Shown in pieces: positions 1 to 12,697 of a stretch of 64,000 nt of DNA. The notes below the pieces were generated by a model, which was given only the letters and a program-made list of their open reading frames with translations, was not told the origin of the DNA and did not search any database. Positions within the stretch are counted from its first letter, which is position 1; the number at the start of each line of letters is the position of its first letter. The translations under genes and the position numbers were made by a program. The DNA is from Narthecium ossifragum (lineage: Eukaryota; Streptophyta; Magnoliopsida; Dioscoreales; Nartheciaceae): NCBI GenBank assembly GCA_963920575.1, contig OY986965.1, positions 9,996,290 through 10,060,289 of the forward strand, read 5' to 3'.

Positions 1-26
1 TAGATTGGGATGTCATAAAAAACTAA

Positions 27-1178
27 GCCTCTGTTTGGTGTGGGGTTAAGGGGGGTTATCCCCCCTTAACCCCCCATTTATCCCCAAACAAGAATGGGGT
101 TAGGTAATGGGGTTAACCGGGGATAAATTTATCCTGGGTTAAGCACCATGACCTAAATGACTATACTACCCTCAAATGATATTGTTCTAATATGGGCCTG
201 TTTGGTTGCTGAGAAGTGAGCTGAAGTGGAGTGATTTTTTGGGGAGTGACTTCACTGGAGTGATTTTCTGGGGAGTGACTTTCTGGGATTTTCTAAGTTT
301 TGGTGTTTGGTTGGTGCTTGAAGTGGAGATATGGTTAAATTATTAAATTAATGTGGACCAATCACGAGGTGATACGTGGCATGTGGGACACATTTATATT
401 AATATTTTATTACAGTACGATATTAGTAATATTAAAATAATATTATTTTGGATTACGTGGCCCAATCACGATGTGACACGTGGCATGTGGGACCCATTTA
501 TATTAATATTTTATTACAGTATGATATTATTATTATTAAAATAATACTATTTTTAGATGACGTGGATCAATCACGACGTGACATGTGGCACGTGGGACCC
601 ACTTATATTAATATTTTTATTACAGTATGATATTAGTAATATTAAAATAATACTATCTTGGATGACATGGACCAATCACGATGTGACACGTGGCACGTGG
701 CACGTGGGACCCACTTATGTTAATATTTTACTACAGTATGATATTATTATTATTAAAATAATGCCATTTTGGATGACGTGAATCAATCACGACGTGACAC
801 GTGGCATGTGGGACCCACTTATAATAATATTTTATTACAGTATGATATTATTAATATTAAAATAATACTATTTTGGATGACATGGACCAATCACGAGGTG
901 ACACGTGGCACATGGACCCACTTATATTAATATTTTATTACAGTATAATTTGATTAATATTATTTGCCACTTCTCGGGGTGCCATTATATATAAGGGCAT
1001 TTTTGGTATTAGCTACAAATTCTACCCTTAACCCCCCTTATCCCCACTACTTAACCCCCCTTATCCCCAAATACCAAAATGGAAATAAATTTATCCCCAC
1101 TTCTTAACCCCACTTTTCTAATCCCAAATTCCTTAACCCCTTAACCCGGATTATCTTAACCCCATACCAAACGGGGCA
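27..1178. mobile_element. Harbinger-like non-autonomous DNA transposon (MITE-like)
   Basis: The ends are inverted: the left starts GCCTCTGTTTGGTGTGGGG and the right is the reverse complement of a close variant (CCCCATACCAAACGGGGC), followed inward by G/C-run subterminal repeats. A TAA trinucleotide lies at 24-26 and again at 1179-1181, which matches the TTA/TAA target duplication of the PIF/Harbinger superfamily. No transposase is present. The core (about 340-955) is a tandem array. A second internal TGTTTGG-type end at about 197 suggests another element may be nested inside. The superfamily assignment rests only on ends and target site. Confidence 0.65.
340..955. repeat. Tandem array, about six copies of a 100-110 bp unit
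   Basis: The GTGGGACCCA block recurs near 385, 487, 593, 705, 810 and 911. Each unit has an AT-rich half (TATTAATATTTTATTACAG) and a GC-rich half with ACGTGG and CACGTG cores next to CCAATCACG. The short ORFs across the array only reflect this periodicity and are not genes. Confidence 0.85.
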
Positions 1179-1469
1179 TAAACGAGAAATCCCCTAATAA
1201 ATATACAGTCTAGTCGAGAAGGTCCATATATTATTGGAGGTTAAAGATGAGAACAATCTAATAGTCCCAGAGGCCATCTCGGTCCCCAAAGCACTATTAT
1301 CTTGAACCCCACAAAAAGTGCTAGCTGCTGCTGCTTCTTTAGTTAAAGGAACACGGCTCTCTCATATGTGATATGTCTCGGAGATGTGGACCACGCTGCC
1401 ACGTGACTGTGTCATGAGTTATTTTTACCGATGATGATGTGATGGTTATCACTCATATATCTGTAACGC

Positions 1470-2389
1470 AAATTGTTTCTCCCACCCCCTGACACCGCCC
1501 GCTCCCACTGTCCCCCTTACATTTGCTATTGTACCCCCTAGCTTCCTCTGTGTTCTGTTTACGTTTTTTTTCATTTTTTTTTCAGTTTTGTTTAAATTCC
1601 TCCCTTTGTTTGCGACTTTCTTTTTTTTCAATTTTGTTTAATTTTTATTTAGTTTTGTTTTTTATTATGAGCTTAGTTTAATTTTTTAATCAGTTTTGTT
1701 TATTATTTCTCGGGAAAAGAGACCCGGGTGTCCTTTGTTTGGTTTCAATCTGACAATTATATCGGCTACAAGAAGTTTCGGATATTTGATCCATTTTGAA
1801 GAAAACAAATCCAAAATACTCTTTTCAAAACACCTCTTCATATTTCAATTTATTAAAACATTAAATCGTAAAAATTTCATATCTTATAAACTTCAAAATT
1901 TAAAATTTTCAAATTTTCAAATTTTAAATAATAAAAATTTCAAATTTTCACTTGCTTTTAATGACTCCTCTATTGCTCATGTTGGCAATCACTTTGTGCA
2001 AGTTTTCTTACATCCTCATTTCCATGTAGCACACATTCTAATGTGGTGGTGGTAACATTCATCTTACGAAACTAAAGGATGGGTCACTCGTGTTCATTTG
2101 TGGTACGAAGTAATAGGTACAACACCAAGCGCACCGAAAGCTTAATTTGAAGACAAGATTGATTAGAATTTGTATTTCTATATATTTTTATGTATCTTTT
2201 TTTGTGTTTTGTGTATTGTTATATGTACTTTTACATGAACATGACTAAATCAATATTGGTTTAGGAGACTTTTCACAAAAACACAATGAATTTTTTAACC
2301 GTTAGTATTTTTGTTATTTTCATATATATATATATATACTTTTTATTTTGATTCATATTTTTATACTTATTTAAATTTTTACAAATAAT

Positions 2390-2424
<35 letters not shown>

Positions 2425-2700
2425 GATTACAAACATATAATAAAAAAACTGTTTATCTAGGAAGAAAAATAAAACTGATAAAAAAGAAAATAAAATTGAT
2501 AAAAAAACGAATAAGGAAAACTGATTAAACAAAAACTAAACTACTGAGAAGAAAAACAAAATAAAAAAATTTAAACACAAAATTGAGGAAAAAGAAAAAG
2601 AAACCGGGAGAGGAGGGGAAAACAAGGGGGGCGGGGGCATAAGGGTAAAAGAAGGGCGGTGTGGTACTGTGGTAGTGGGGGGGGGGAGAAGCAGCCCTCA
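1470..2700. repeat. Large imperfect inverted repeat, possible Mutator-like non-autonomous element
   Basis: The pyrimidine-rich block at about 1470-1700 (C-runs, then TTTTGTTTAA-type motifs) resembles the reverse complement of the purine-rich block at about 2440-2700 (AAACAAAA motifs, then G-runs with GGGCGGTGT). The centre is AT-rich and holds no recognisable gene. Long diverged inverted ends would fit a Mutator-like element, but I could not define a target duplication and low complexity inflates the apparent similarity. Confidence 0.35.
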
Positions 2701-2947
2701 TCTGTAACTTCCGCAGATCCACCCAAACCAGCCAAGATTTGAAATTTACTGTAGACATACATGCAAACCATCATAACTTGTCCACTTGGTCTATAGCTTG
2801 TACATGCAAGTCTAGCTGTTTCCTCTCACCTAGAAAAGTTTTATTCAAACACTTGTAGCCAAATAACAGCAAAGGTGGGGAATTATATAGTACTTTAATT
2901 GCCTTTTGATATGATAAAAGGGCACACATACGGTACAGATCAGTTTC

Positions 2948-4268
<1,321 letters not shown>

Positions 4269-4843
4269 GATTGATTGCTTTAGTTTACTCTGTTTTTGAA
4301 TTACAAATTACTTTGCTTTAATCAAGGCTTCTTGTTGTTGCTCCCTGTAAGTCTGTAACTGTACTTTGAGCAAAGACCTTTTATTTTTTTATATCGTCAC
4401 CCTGTGATTTCAGGATCATTAAGACGTGTAGGTAAGTAACGTACACTTTTCTACGTAGAAGAGTGGTGTTTGTGGTTAGGTATCAAAGTCCTAACAAAAA
4501 TCTTAGCTTATTTAAGACTGGGTTCTGACTTTACCAAAAGCTGTAGTGGAGAAGTGTACCACGTACATGCAGTATATATGCTAGTGAAAGAGCCAAGGTC
4601 GGTCGCCATGGAATATACGGTGAGAGGTATACAATGTATTCTTTGCCGGCAAGTTGTTTCAATCATTCTCTCCTGAAAAGTTGTATGAACTTTTTAATTG
4701 TTTGATTGGGGCATGCATGTGGACACTCATTGCATAGCCTGATGCAACACCAAACTGTATCATAATTAAACCGCAGCACTCTATCATAAATTACTCGAAA
4801 TTCCCAAAGTGCATTTGTAAACGCCAAACACCTTACTTCCTAT
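4269..4843. other. Peroxidase 3' flank, no gene seen
   Basis: This AT-rich stretch probably includes the peroxidase 3' untranslated region. From about 4700 it holds the first copy of a roughly 90-bp sequence that recurs at 5338-5422 on the other side of the hAT-like MITE. Confidence 0.6.
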
Positions 4844-5422
4844 TAGGGGTGAGCAGAACCGAACCGAACCTGAAAAATCGAATCGAATCGAATTAGTTCG
4901 GTCCATTTGGTTCGGTTATTCGGTCCATTCGGTTCGGTTCGGTTCTAGCATCTACAAAAAATTCGGTCCTCGGTTCGGTTCGGTTCTTGAAAAAAAAAAT
5001 TCGGTTCGGTTCGGGTCAGAACCGAATAACCCGACTACCCATTAACCCGTTAACCTAGACTACTCACTAACCCAAAAAATTCGGTTCAGTTCCAAGCGAA
5101 ATTCGGTTCGGTTCGGTTCCAAAATATTTGGAACCGAAAAATTCGGTTCGGTTCGGTTCGGTTCAAATGGTAATTCGGTTCGGTTCAGTTCTCTAAAATT
5201 TGGATCGAAAAAAATTCGGTTCTTCGGTTCTGGACCGAGAACCGAATGCTCACCCCTACTTCCTATCATAAATTTTGGATAGTTTTATAAACTACTCGAA
5301 ACTCTGTAGAGAAAACTCTTAAACATATCCTTATAGTGTTTGATTGGTAGCATCCATGTGGACATTCATTGCATAGCCTGATGCAACACCAAACTGTATC
5401 AAAAACCCCGGTACTCTATCAC
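4700..5422. repeat. Local direct duplication flanking the MITE (4700-4790 and 5338-5422)
   Basis: Both blocks read TTGATTGG, then CATGTGGACA, then CATTGCATAGCCTGATGC and ACACCAAACTGTATCA, ending near ACTCTATC. They are in the same orientation. The hAT-like MITE lies between them. Confidence 0.8.
4844..5258. mobile_element. hAT-like MITE with a TTCGG-rich core
   Basis: The terminal inverted repeats are TAGGGGTGAGCA at the left and its exact reverse complement TGCTCACCCCTA at the right. An 8-bp direct duplication CTTCCTAT flanks the element at 4836-4843 and 5259-5266. TAGGG-type ends with an 8-bp duplication are diagnostic of the hAT superfamily. The interior is repeated GGTTCGGTTC in both orientations and could fold into a long hairpin. 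It encodes no transposase. Confidence 0.85.
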
Positions 5423-5945
5423 TCGGCCGGCATCACGGGAGTGCATTAGTAACCCTCAAAAGAATTTTTTTTATTTGACCGGACACAACTGTGTTTAAAA
5501 TAAACGTATTTGGGTGTGTGTTTGGACTGGTGGAGATCAATCCCAAACCGCGTTAAAGACGAAGCAGTTTATCGGTGTTTCTATTTGACCGCACCTCGGT
5601 TGCAGTGTAAAAAGCATAGAAACAAAATCTTAATTGATTTTTGAATGAAAAAAAATACTATTTTGACTAGCTACAGTTGAAACTAAGCACATATCTAAAT
5701 AACAAACTTCATGAACACATTATTTTACCAAAAATATTAATGTTACATGCCAAACAGTTTTTCAATTGTTATCGCACCACATCGCACCCTATCAGAGTTT
5801 ACAAACGTATCGCACCTTACCATAGTCATAAAAAACACAATGCACGGCCAAACGGATCCATATCAATTGATACATATCGCACCAAATAAGAGATTGATGA
5901 AATAACTGTATTGAGTGATGTAGCAAACCAAACTTGATAGCTAGT
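5267..5945. other. AT-rich intergenic DNA
   Basis: After the duplicated block this stretch contains short repeats of the type ATCGCACC and no coding signal or RNA gene that I can recognise. Confidence 0.5.
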
Positions 5946-6660
5946 GATGAGTCACAAATTATGTATAATTAAACTCCTTAAATTACCTTTGTTAGCCTAA
6001 AAGTAGTTGTATTTTATATCTTATTATTTGATTTCAGGTTTAAGTAAGATTTGAGAAGAAATACAATGAATTCGATTAAAAGACCAAATTCTACATAATT
6101 TGGAAATCTGGAATTAGTTGTCGATTGTTTGGAAATAAATCACCAGAATTCATAAAACACTCTAAAAATCCTAAAATTCTAGGAGATTGAAGAAGAGTTG
6201 AAGAGCTACAACTTTCATGTTAAAGACTTTATTAGATTCCGTATACATTGACATCAGTTTTGAAGCAAAGTCAAATATATGAAAGCAGAAATTTGAAAAG
6301 CTAAAAAAATCAATTAATGGGGTGGCAGTCAACCGACCCAATCAAGCTGACATGGCCGATCGACCGGTTTTTAGTCCGATCGCATCGCTGACGTCACCAA
6401 TACGGAAATTAGGAAAATCAGAGTTTAAGTCAAGTTATAACTCATTAACCCTATTCCGGGGTTGTAGCTATAAATAAGGCTATTTTAGGCTGAGTTTATC
6501 ATCATTTTGACTATCTTTGGAGAAGGAGAAAGGAGATGGAGAGGGTGCGGACGGCTACGACTTTCTTCCCCGATCCGATGACCTTCATTCACAAGATGAG
6601 TGGCTAACTTCTTATACTTAGGGATCTCATGAAACCCTAGTTTAGTTTTGGTCTTTCTTT
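5946..6660 (+). mobile_element. LTR family B, partial copy
   Basis: From TGATGAGTCACAAATTATG onward the sequence follows the better-preserved copy at 23477-27522: CCTTAAATTACCTTTGTTAG, then TTGAGAAGAAAT, and finally an ATGAGTGGCTAA block near 6594. It loses similarity after about 6660, before the usual 3' end. It holds a palindromic cluster (CCGATCGACCGG region, 6346-6395). It encodes nothing. It is flanked downstream by a family A solo LTR, the same order as at 24 kb. Confidence 0.6.
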
Positions 6661-6901
6661 AGTTTGATTCTTGTGAACTTCCCGAAGCATGATCTAGTAA
6701 ATACGCTTTTATTGATTAGAGATTTGAAGGAGCATAGCTCTCTTGAAGTACTTTCAGTAATGCAAGCTTTCTGTGATTATTTGTACAGATTTATGAGATG
6801 GTTTTCATTAAGTTTTTGGTTTGCCTTTCAGATATGCTATGTTAAGCGAAGATAGGTTGTACCAAGGTCATTAGGAGTAGTATAACTTAAGGTAATCGTA
6901 G

Positions 6902-9082
6902 TGTCATGCCTCGACCCGCGAAGGCCCAACCGGGTCGGGCGACGCGAACCAGAACCTAACTAAATGCGGAATAATTTGGCGAGGGTTCCCTCTAACTTAC
7001 TGGTTTCCCTAAACATTTCATAAGTATCCGAAATTAACAATAATTAACAACCTCAAGAGATATAATATAATAAGATTTTCATCCTCAAAAAAGGGTACAA
7101 CAGTTAATACATCATACTCCCGTAGGAGGCTATCTAAACAAAAAGGGGTACAGACGATCACCGCTCCTCAAGCACCGCCAGACGCCACTGCGCCACCAAA
7201 CACCTGCCCGGTAGGGGCCACTGAAGAAGAGCTAACGCCTGCACCTGCAAAACACAGCCCGGGTAGGAGTGAGCATAAAGCAGAGTAGGTTCTACACTAC
7301 GACACATAGAAAGGAGGGAACTCAACAGTGTCGCCCCCAAATAAGGTCTGGGTGTACACATGGGTCCCATAACTCCACCACGTGTCCCTGAGGTCCACGA
7401 TCATGATCTTCCAAAAGAACTGGTCACATGATGGGTCACACTCCGTAAGCAGGAAACCAACACTGCTGACTCACAAGCAGGAAACCGACACTACTGGCAA
7501 GAAATGGCACCGCTGAGTAGGCACACCCTCTAGTCAAGAGTCGTTATAACCGGACACTGGCTACACCTCAGAACCCGACTCGAGGCCGACACGGCCTCTA
7601 AATCATCGATCAAAATATATTCAAGTCATCTAAGCCTATCATCGATATTGACTGGATACTACAATCCAACTTAGACCTTGCTACCCGTCACGGTTCTAGA
7701 GCTAAATCCGAGCTACCCGAAAGCCTCAGATCGATGATCAACCCATCACCCACGCCCTATCCTTATGCATGTTCATATACATGCTATGATCATGCGAAGG
7801 TAAGAGGTAAGCATGCAACAATATGATAATATTAAACAAGGTCTGGACTCGGCATGCAGCCGCCCCGGGGTGATGAACAGGTAATTAAGTCAAGGAACTG
7901 CTACAGCGATAACACCACCAACTGCCAGTCAGTTCACAGAGGAAACCTGCAATAGGAAGCAACCCCGACAAAAAGATCTACTGATAATAGCATGAATGAT
8001 TCCTAACATCATTGGCTATCTACCATGGAAGAAAACCGATAAAAAAACCATAAAAAATCACTGTTCAGGGCTGGCGGTCGATCAACGGATCGACCTTGAA
8101 AAAGTGAAGACTGACGGTCGATCAACGGATCAAACGTGAGACATCAATCCGCTGATTTTCAGGCTCACGGTCGACCATGGAGACCGCGACGGTCGACCGT
8201 GGAGTCTGGAAAACTCTGCTCTGACACAGCTTGGAATAAAAATCACCAACAATCGTAGAAAAATTAGAAAAATATGAAATCAATTGGGTTGGAAAGTAGA
8301 CTTAGAGATCTACAACTTTCATGTTGAAGACCAATTGAGATCACGCATGAAAAGTGCCGCGAAACGGGCTCGGACATGCAGTTTCTGGGAAGAACAGAAA
8401 ACCGGAAATATCTGAAGGAAAACTTGCTTAAACCCAACTTAAATCAAACCAAAGTCCAACCAAACATAAATCAGATCTTAGCAAGTCTACAAGCAACATC
8501 TAAAATAAAGAAACAAGCAAAACAAACATCTAACCAACCTAGAACACTTAAATAAGGCCGAAGTGTAGAAACCTACCGCTCTACGCTAAATAGCCACTAA
8601 ACCACTAGAAAGATGGTTTCCTCCTCGTCGTGGAGCACCTCCAAGCTTGCCAGAGAAGTTACCGGAGCTCTCTTTCTCTCAAGGCCTCATTCACGATGGG
8701 AAGAAAGAAGGAGAAGAAGGGACGCGGGAAGCAGGGGAAGGAAAAGAGAAGAGAGGAGGAGGGGAGGGGGGGGGGTGTCTTCATAGCGGGTTGTGAACCG
8801 ACCTGCTACAATGACGATGACTGGGTCAGGGTGACTCAGTAAACTACGAGATCTAATCTCGAACATCCGATTCGATCTTCCCCGATTGAGCTCCGATCTT
8901 TTGATCGAGAACGCCTACAAGGATCTAATCAACCACACATATCAATCCAAGTTCGTGTGTGCACAATGCGGGTGTGAAACAAACCGACAAGGCATAATTT
9001 ACCAAATTACCCTTGCGGTCCACAACGAGCCACGAGCCCGACCTAGATGGTCGATCCAGGAGTAGAGGGACATGTCCTCACA
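6902..9082 (+). mobile_element. Solo LTR, family A, copy 1
   Basis: It begins TGTCATGCCTCGACCCGCG and ends GTCCTCACA, so it has TG...CA termini. Imperfect 5-bp flanks CGTAG (6897-6901) and TGTAG (9083-9087) look like an aged target duplication. Three further copies occur at 13022, 24145 and 55031. No gag or pol lies beside it, so it is a solo LTR. A purine-rich tract (8700-8775) and a cluster of CGGTCGATC/GGTCGACC motifs (8085-8215) lie in its last kilobase. The TGTCGCGCCCCGACCC start resembles LTRs of Ty3-gypsy Tekay/Del chromoviruses, but this is from memory and unverified. Confidence 0.8.
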
Positions 9083-9087
9083 TGTAG

Positions 9088-10057
9088 GACTGAAGACAAT
9101 TTATGCCAAGTGAAGATAGGTTATGCCGTTGGGAACATTAACTTTTTTTTACTGATTCATGTGAGCTTATCGCCATTAACTTCCTATCTAGTAGTGTAGT
9201 GACTGGATAAGAATTATAAATTTAATATTTAATTGAGTTTGCTTCGTTTTAACAACATCGTTTTGTGAACAATCAACGATCAACTAGCTTCTAGCAGATA
9301 GCAAATAAAGGTGCAACTGCTCACTGAGCCCAGATAGTGTCAATGGCACAACCCAATGCTAGTTTTGATTATAGATAATTAGTGTTTACACAAAAATGAG
9401 CAAACTTATTAATTGGTACACCACCATCATTAGTTTTAATATATAAACACCATTTTACAATAGTTATGGTAGGTTACATATTTTTTATGAAACTTTTACC
9501 CCTATACTTCTATATTGTATATTTTAAATATGGGGGATTATATTAAATCTCACTTCAATCTCTCTTTCTAGGTTTCATTCTCTCTCGCCGCCGCCGCTCC
9601 TCTCCTTTTAGCTCTCTTTCTCCTCCTCTCTTTGCAAGATGCGTGAGATCCTCTCTTTTCTCCTCTCTTTTCTCCAGCTGGACCTCCCTCCATGTCTCCA
9701 GCTATCATCTCCCCCCTCCCTTTCTCTGTTTCTCTTTCTATATATGTCTCTTCTCAACTGCTGATGGAGTTTTGTTTGGATTTCGATCTTGTGTCGGAGT
9801 GGCTATTCTTTTTCTTGATCTTCTTGGCATTTGTTTTGGGCGTTAGAGATTATAGGGTGTGAGGATTTTGGTTATGGATCTGGATCGTGGGATGCGTTGT
9901 CTTCTGGTTTTTTGGATCGGTGTTTTGATTGCTTTTGTGGAAGTGCATTTTAGTGATTAATGTGGATTTATTCGTGATTTGGTGATCCGAGGCGGGATCT
10001 AGTGCAAAGGAGTAAACTGGGAATAGTAGGATGTGGGATTTTGTGCTATGCATATTG
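9088..10057. other. Intergenic DNA with a leader-like pyrimidine tract
   Basis: No gene is recognised. From about 9550 a CT-rich segment with CGCCGCCGCCGC followed by T-rich, intron-like sequence resembles the 5' leader and first intron of a plant gene. No coding exon follows except the pectate lyase fragment at 10627, so this may be a captured or abandoned promoter region. Confidence 0.35.
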
Positions 10058-10620
10058 TTTGCAGTTTTCTCTTTTTCCTTTTTTGATTAATGTTCATGAA
10101 TGGATGGCAAAGAGAATACTTATGAAAGAGGATTTCGTGTTCATGAAAGGTCGCCGGTATGCTCTTTTCTCTTTTTCATTCATATACATGAATGCAGTAT
10201 TCTCTTTGTAAAAAGAGAATACCTATCAAATAGGATTTAGTGCTCATGCGATATTTGCAGTTTTCTCTTTTCCCTTTTTGATTAATGTTGATGAATGGAT
10301 GATAGTATTCTTTTTGGAAAAAGAGAACACCTATGGAAGAGGATTTCGTGTTCATGAAAGGTCACCGGTATTCTCTTTTTTTCTTTTTCATCGATATACA
10401 TGAATGCAATATTCTCTTTTTACATATCAAATAGGATTTAGTGCTCATACGATGTTTGCAGTTTTCCCTTTTCCCTTTTTGATTAATGTTCATGTGAATG
10501 GATGACAGTATTCTCTTTGAAAAAAGATAATACCCATGAAAGAGGATTTGGTGTTCATGAAAGGTCTCTGGTATTCTCTTTTTTTTCATTGATATACCTG
10601 AATGAATTGCAGTATTCAAT
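10058..10620. repeat. Three tandem copies of a unit of about 198 bp
   Basis: Copies start at the GCAGTTTTC(T/C)CTTTT blocks near 10058, 10257 and 10456. Each contains GATTAATGTTCATG, AGAGGATTTCGTGTTCATGAA and ATACATGAATGCA segments. The third copy ends where the pectate lyase-like exon begins. Short ORFs inside are by-products of the repeat. Confidence 0.8.
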
Positions 10621-10626
10621 ACGTGG

Positions 10627-10785
10627 GGCCAACGTACACACGACGCCGCCCTCACCATCCAATACGTGAAGAACGTCATCATTGACGGCATCCACGTACA
10701 CGACTTTAAGGGCGGGCGTGGTGCTGTGATCCGGGGCTCCGTCGACCACTTCAGCGACCGCACGACCAGCGACGGAAGGAGGTGA
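10627..10785 (+). pseudogene. Pectate lyase exon fragment
   Basis: The plus frame reads GQRTHDAALTIQYVKNVIID followed by GIHVHDFK and ends DHFSDRTTSDGRR before a stop. This matches the segment of plant pectate lyases (polysaccharide lyase family 1) built around ITIQ(F/Y)VxNVIIHGxHxHD and SDGD. Only about 52 residues remain of a protein usually near 400. The stop overlaps a GTGAGC that could be a relict splice donor. No other pectate lyase exon is visible nearby. The GC-rich fragment sits abruptly in AT-rich DNA, which fits an exon captured by a transposon or left by a deletion. Confidence 0.7.
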
Positions 10786-11590
10786 GCGCCGCGATATCAG
10801 CGGTGTTCTTTGCCTACCAGTTGTAGAATGGAGATTGTGGCGGCGACGGTTAGGTGGCGATGAGGAGGCGACGAGAGAAGAGGAGGAGGAGGATGAGCGA
10901 GGGGAGGACGTAGGTTCTTGGAGGTGGTTGTAGAAAGGGGGGGCATATGTTTCTTTTGAAGTGTTAGATGGTGTTAAGACAATCAATCTTATGATTAGTG
11001 TTTTTTTAACAGTATAAGTTCATTTTATGATGTTGTCTCATAATTCCCTTTTAATTACGCATAGGTCCCAAATGAAATTAGGGCGACCAACAGAGCAGCA
11101 GCATGAGATGATGCATCATCTTGTTTGGTTGATCGTGGTCCAATTCCAACTCCAACTCTACCACATGGTCGCCGGTCATTGTCTCCATCAAAACAGCCCT
11201 TGAGTAGTTCAATGGTTAGTACCCAATGGGTGGTGGTAATAGGTTGGTGTTGGGATCAAATCCAATTGCTTGCCATCTTATGAGCCATGTCCAAGTAAAC
11301 CGGCTCCTCGTCCCGTCCTAGTCCTAACACCCGAACCCATACAATGTGACGAGACGGCACGACCTATTTTACACTGCTAGTACAACCTAATCGATCAATA
11401 TAAAACACCAATTGGATCTAGTCAGACCCAATCAATCTCCAACATTGCATTGCATCCTTGCTAAAACACTACAGCATCCACATTACCCTGTTCCAATAAC
11501 ATTCCTTCCTTTCTCCATTCCATCATCCAAAACCAAAACCAAAGTCCCCTCCCCCCCTCTGACATCCCTTCCCTCTCCCGCCACCTTCCT
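10786..11590. other. Intergenic DNA upstream of the LEA_2 gene
   Basis: GC-rich sequence continues to about 10920 without a recognisable domain. The rest is ordinary intergenic DNA leading into the promoter of the LEA_2/NHL gene. Confidence 0.4.
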
Positions 11591-11598
11591 CTATAAAC
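11591..11598 (+). promoter_or_regulatory. Putative TATA box of the LEA_2 gene
   Basis: CTATAAAC lies 56 bp before the chosen start codon, in a CT-rich upstream region. This is consistent with a short 5' leader, but other TATA-like words occur nearby. Confidence 0.5.
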
Positions 11599-11653
11599 AA
11601 CCATATAATCCCATCGCCACCACCACCACCACCATGCCGGCGAACCACCAACC

Positions 11654-12268
11654 ATGCCCTGCTTCCCATTCCGTTCCTCGGCCCACGCCGGCCGGCCCAC
11701 CCACGCCGCCCACCGCGTCCATGAATCCCTTGCGAGGCGGGCTGCCAAGCAAGTCTGCTCCATTTTCCTCACCCTCCTACTCATCGCCGGCGTCGTCGTC
11801 TTCGTCATATGGCTCGCCATCCGGCCCCACCGTCCCCGCTTCCACGTCTCGTCTTTCACCGTCCCGGGACTCGTCACCGGCTCCCCCATCTTCTTCAACG
11901 TCTCCGACCGGAACCCCAACCGGGAGATCGGCATCCACTACGACTCCGTCGACGTCTCGGTCTACTACCAGGACCAGCTGGTCGGGGTGGCCCAGGGGGT
12001 GGTGGGCCCGTTCTACCAGCCACCCAAGAGCACGACGTTGATCACTGGGAAGACGGTGGCGAAGGAGGGGTGGGCGGTGGTGGAGGAGGACGCCGGCGAC
12101 GGGCAGGTGTGGTTCCGGATGGAGCTGAGGTCGGCGATCCGGTTCAAGTTGTCCACGTGGGATACACATCGGCATCCGCTGCACGTGAGTTGCGACGTGC
12201 AGGTGGGGCCCGATGGGGCCATCTTGGAGGAGTCTCGGGAGCGGAGGTGCTCCCTCTACTTCTTCTAG
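11654..12268 (+). CDS. LEA_2-domain membrane protein, NDR1/HIN1-like (NHL) family
   Basis: This intronless gene encodes 204 residues. It has a short basic cytosolic N-terminus, one transmembrane helix at about 35-56 (rich in Leu/Val/Ile), then a LEA_2 domain containing NPNREIGIHYDSV at 88-100 and GPFYQPPKSTT near 119. This is the layout of NHL proteins, single-pass plasma-membrane proteins tied to defence and plasmodesmal or stress responses. Codon use is very GC-rich. An ATG at 11634 in a better initiation context (CCACCATGCC) lies upstream in another frame and opens an overlapping ORF to 12041. I prefer 11654 because only that frame gives the family domain. The exact role is unknown. Confidence 0.85.
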   Translation: MPCFPFRSSAHAGRPTHAAHRVHESLARRAAKQVCSIFLTLLLIAGVVVFVIWLAIRPHRPRFHVSSFTVPGLVTGSPIFFNVSDRNPNREIGIHYDSVDVSVYYQDQLVGVAQGVVGPFYQPPKSTTLITGKTVAKEGWAVVEEDAGDGQVWFRMELRSAIRFKLSTWDTHRHPLHVSCDVQVGPDGAILEESRERRCSLYFF

Positions 12269-12477
12269 CATCAAGATTGGATGGCGTGCAATAAGAGATA
12301 TAACAGGGTGTTATATGCAAATGCTGTCATGCTAATTAATTTGTTAGGAGAATTATAATTGGAATTGACTAATTTGTTTTTTTTAAAACAGATTCTTGCA
12401 GTTTTGAATATCATAACTCCAACGAAGAGAGAGACTATAGTTGTTAATTAATTAGTATATATATTACCTTTGGTAAT

Positions 12478-12697
12478 TGTAGAAACAATGGGGAGGACGA
12501 TTCTATTGTATTGATATTTCAATATACAAGACCCTCACCATCTAACAAATCAGAGCTCTATATAGAGAGAGAAAAAGAGCTATTAAGGAAGAATACAATT
12601 TGACTATATATGACACAAGCTGTCATATATGGTTCTGATATATATAAACTACCATATATGAGTATGCCATCTATACCAATAACTATATATGTCAACA
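12478..12697 (-). repeat. 3' LTR of copia element 1
   Basis: This 220-bp repeat starts TGTAGAAACAATGG and ends ATATGTCAACA on the plus strand and is nearly identical to 20956-21173. Next to it on the inner side the minus strand has a G-rich polypurine tract, read on plus as TCCCCCCTCAAACTC at 12698-12712. Confidence 0.92.

Noticed and set aside
340..955. A CRISPR-like array
   Set aside because: The units are contiguous tandem repeats of about 105 bp without unique spacers, inside a plant DNA transposon.
1696..2055. 119-codon ORF
   Set aside because: AT-rich chance ORF between the arms of an inverted repeat, with Phe/Asn/Lys-rich low complexity and no domain.
10362..10986. Two minus-strand ORFs of about 135-145 residues
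   Set aside because: They are antisense to the pectate lyase fragment and the 198-bp repeats, with no domain.
11461..12294. Minus-strand and alternative-frame ORFs over the LEA_2 gene
   Set aside because: They are GC-rich shadows of the real frame; only the frame from 11654 shows a transmembrane helix and the LEA_2 domain.
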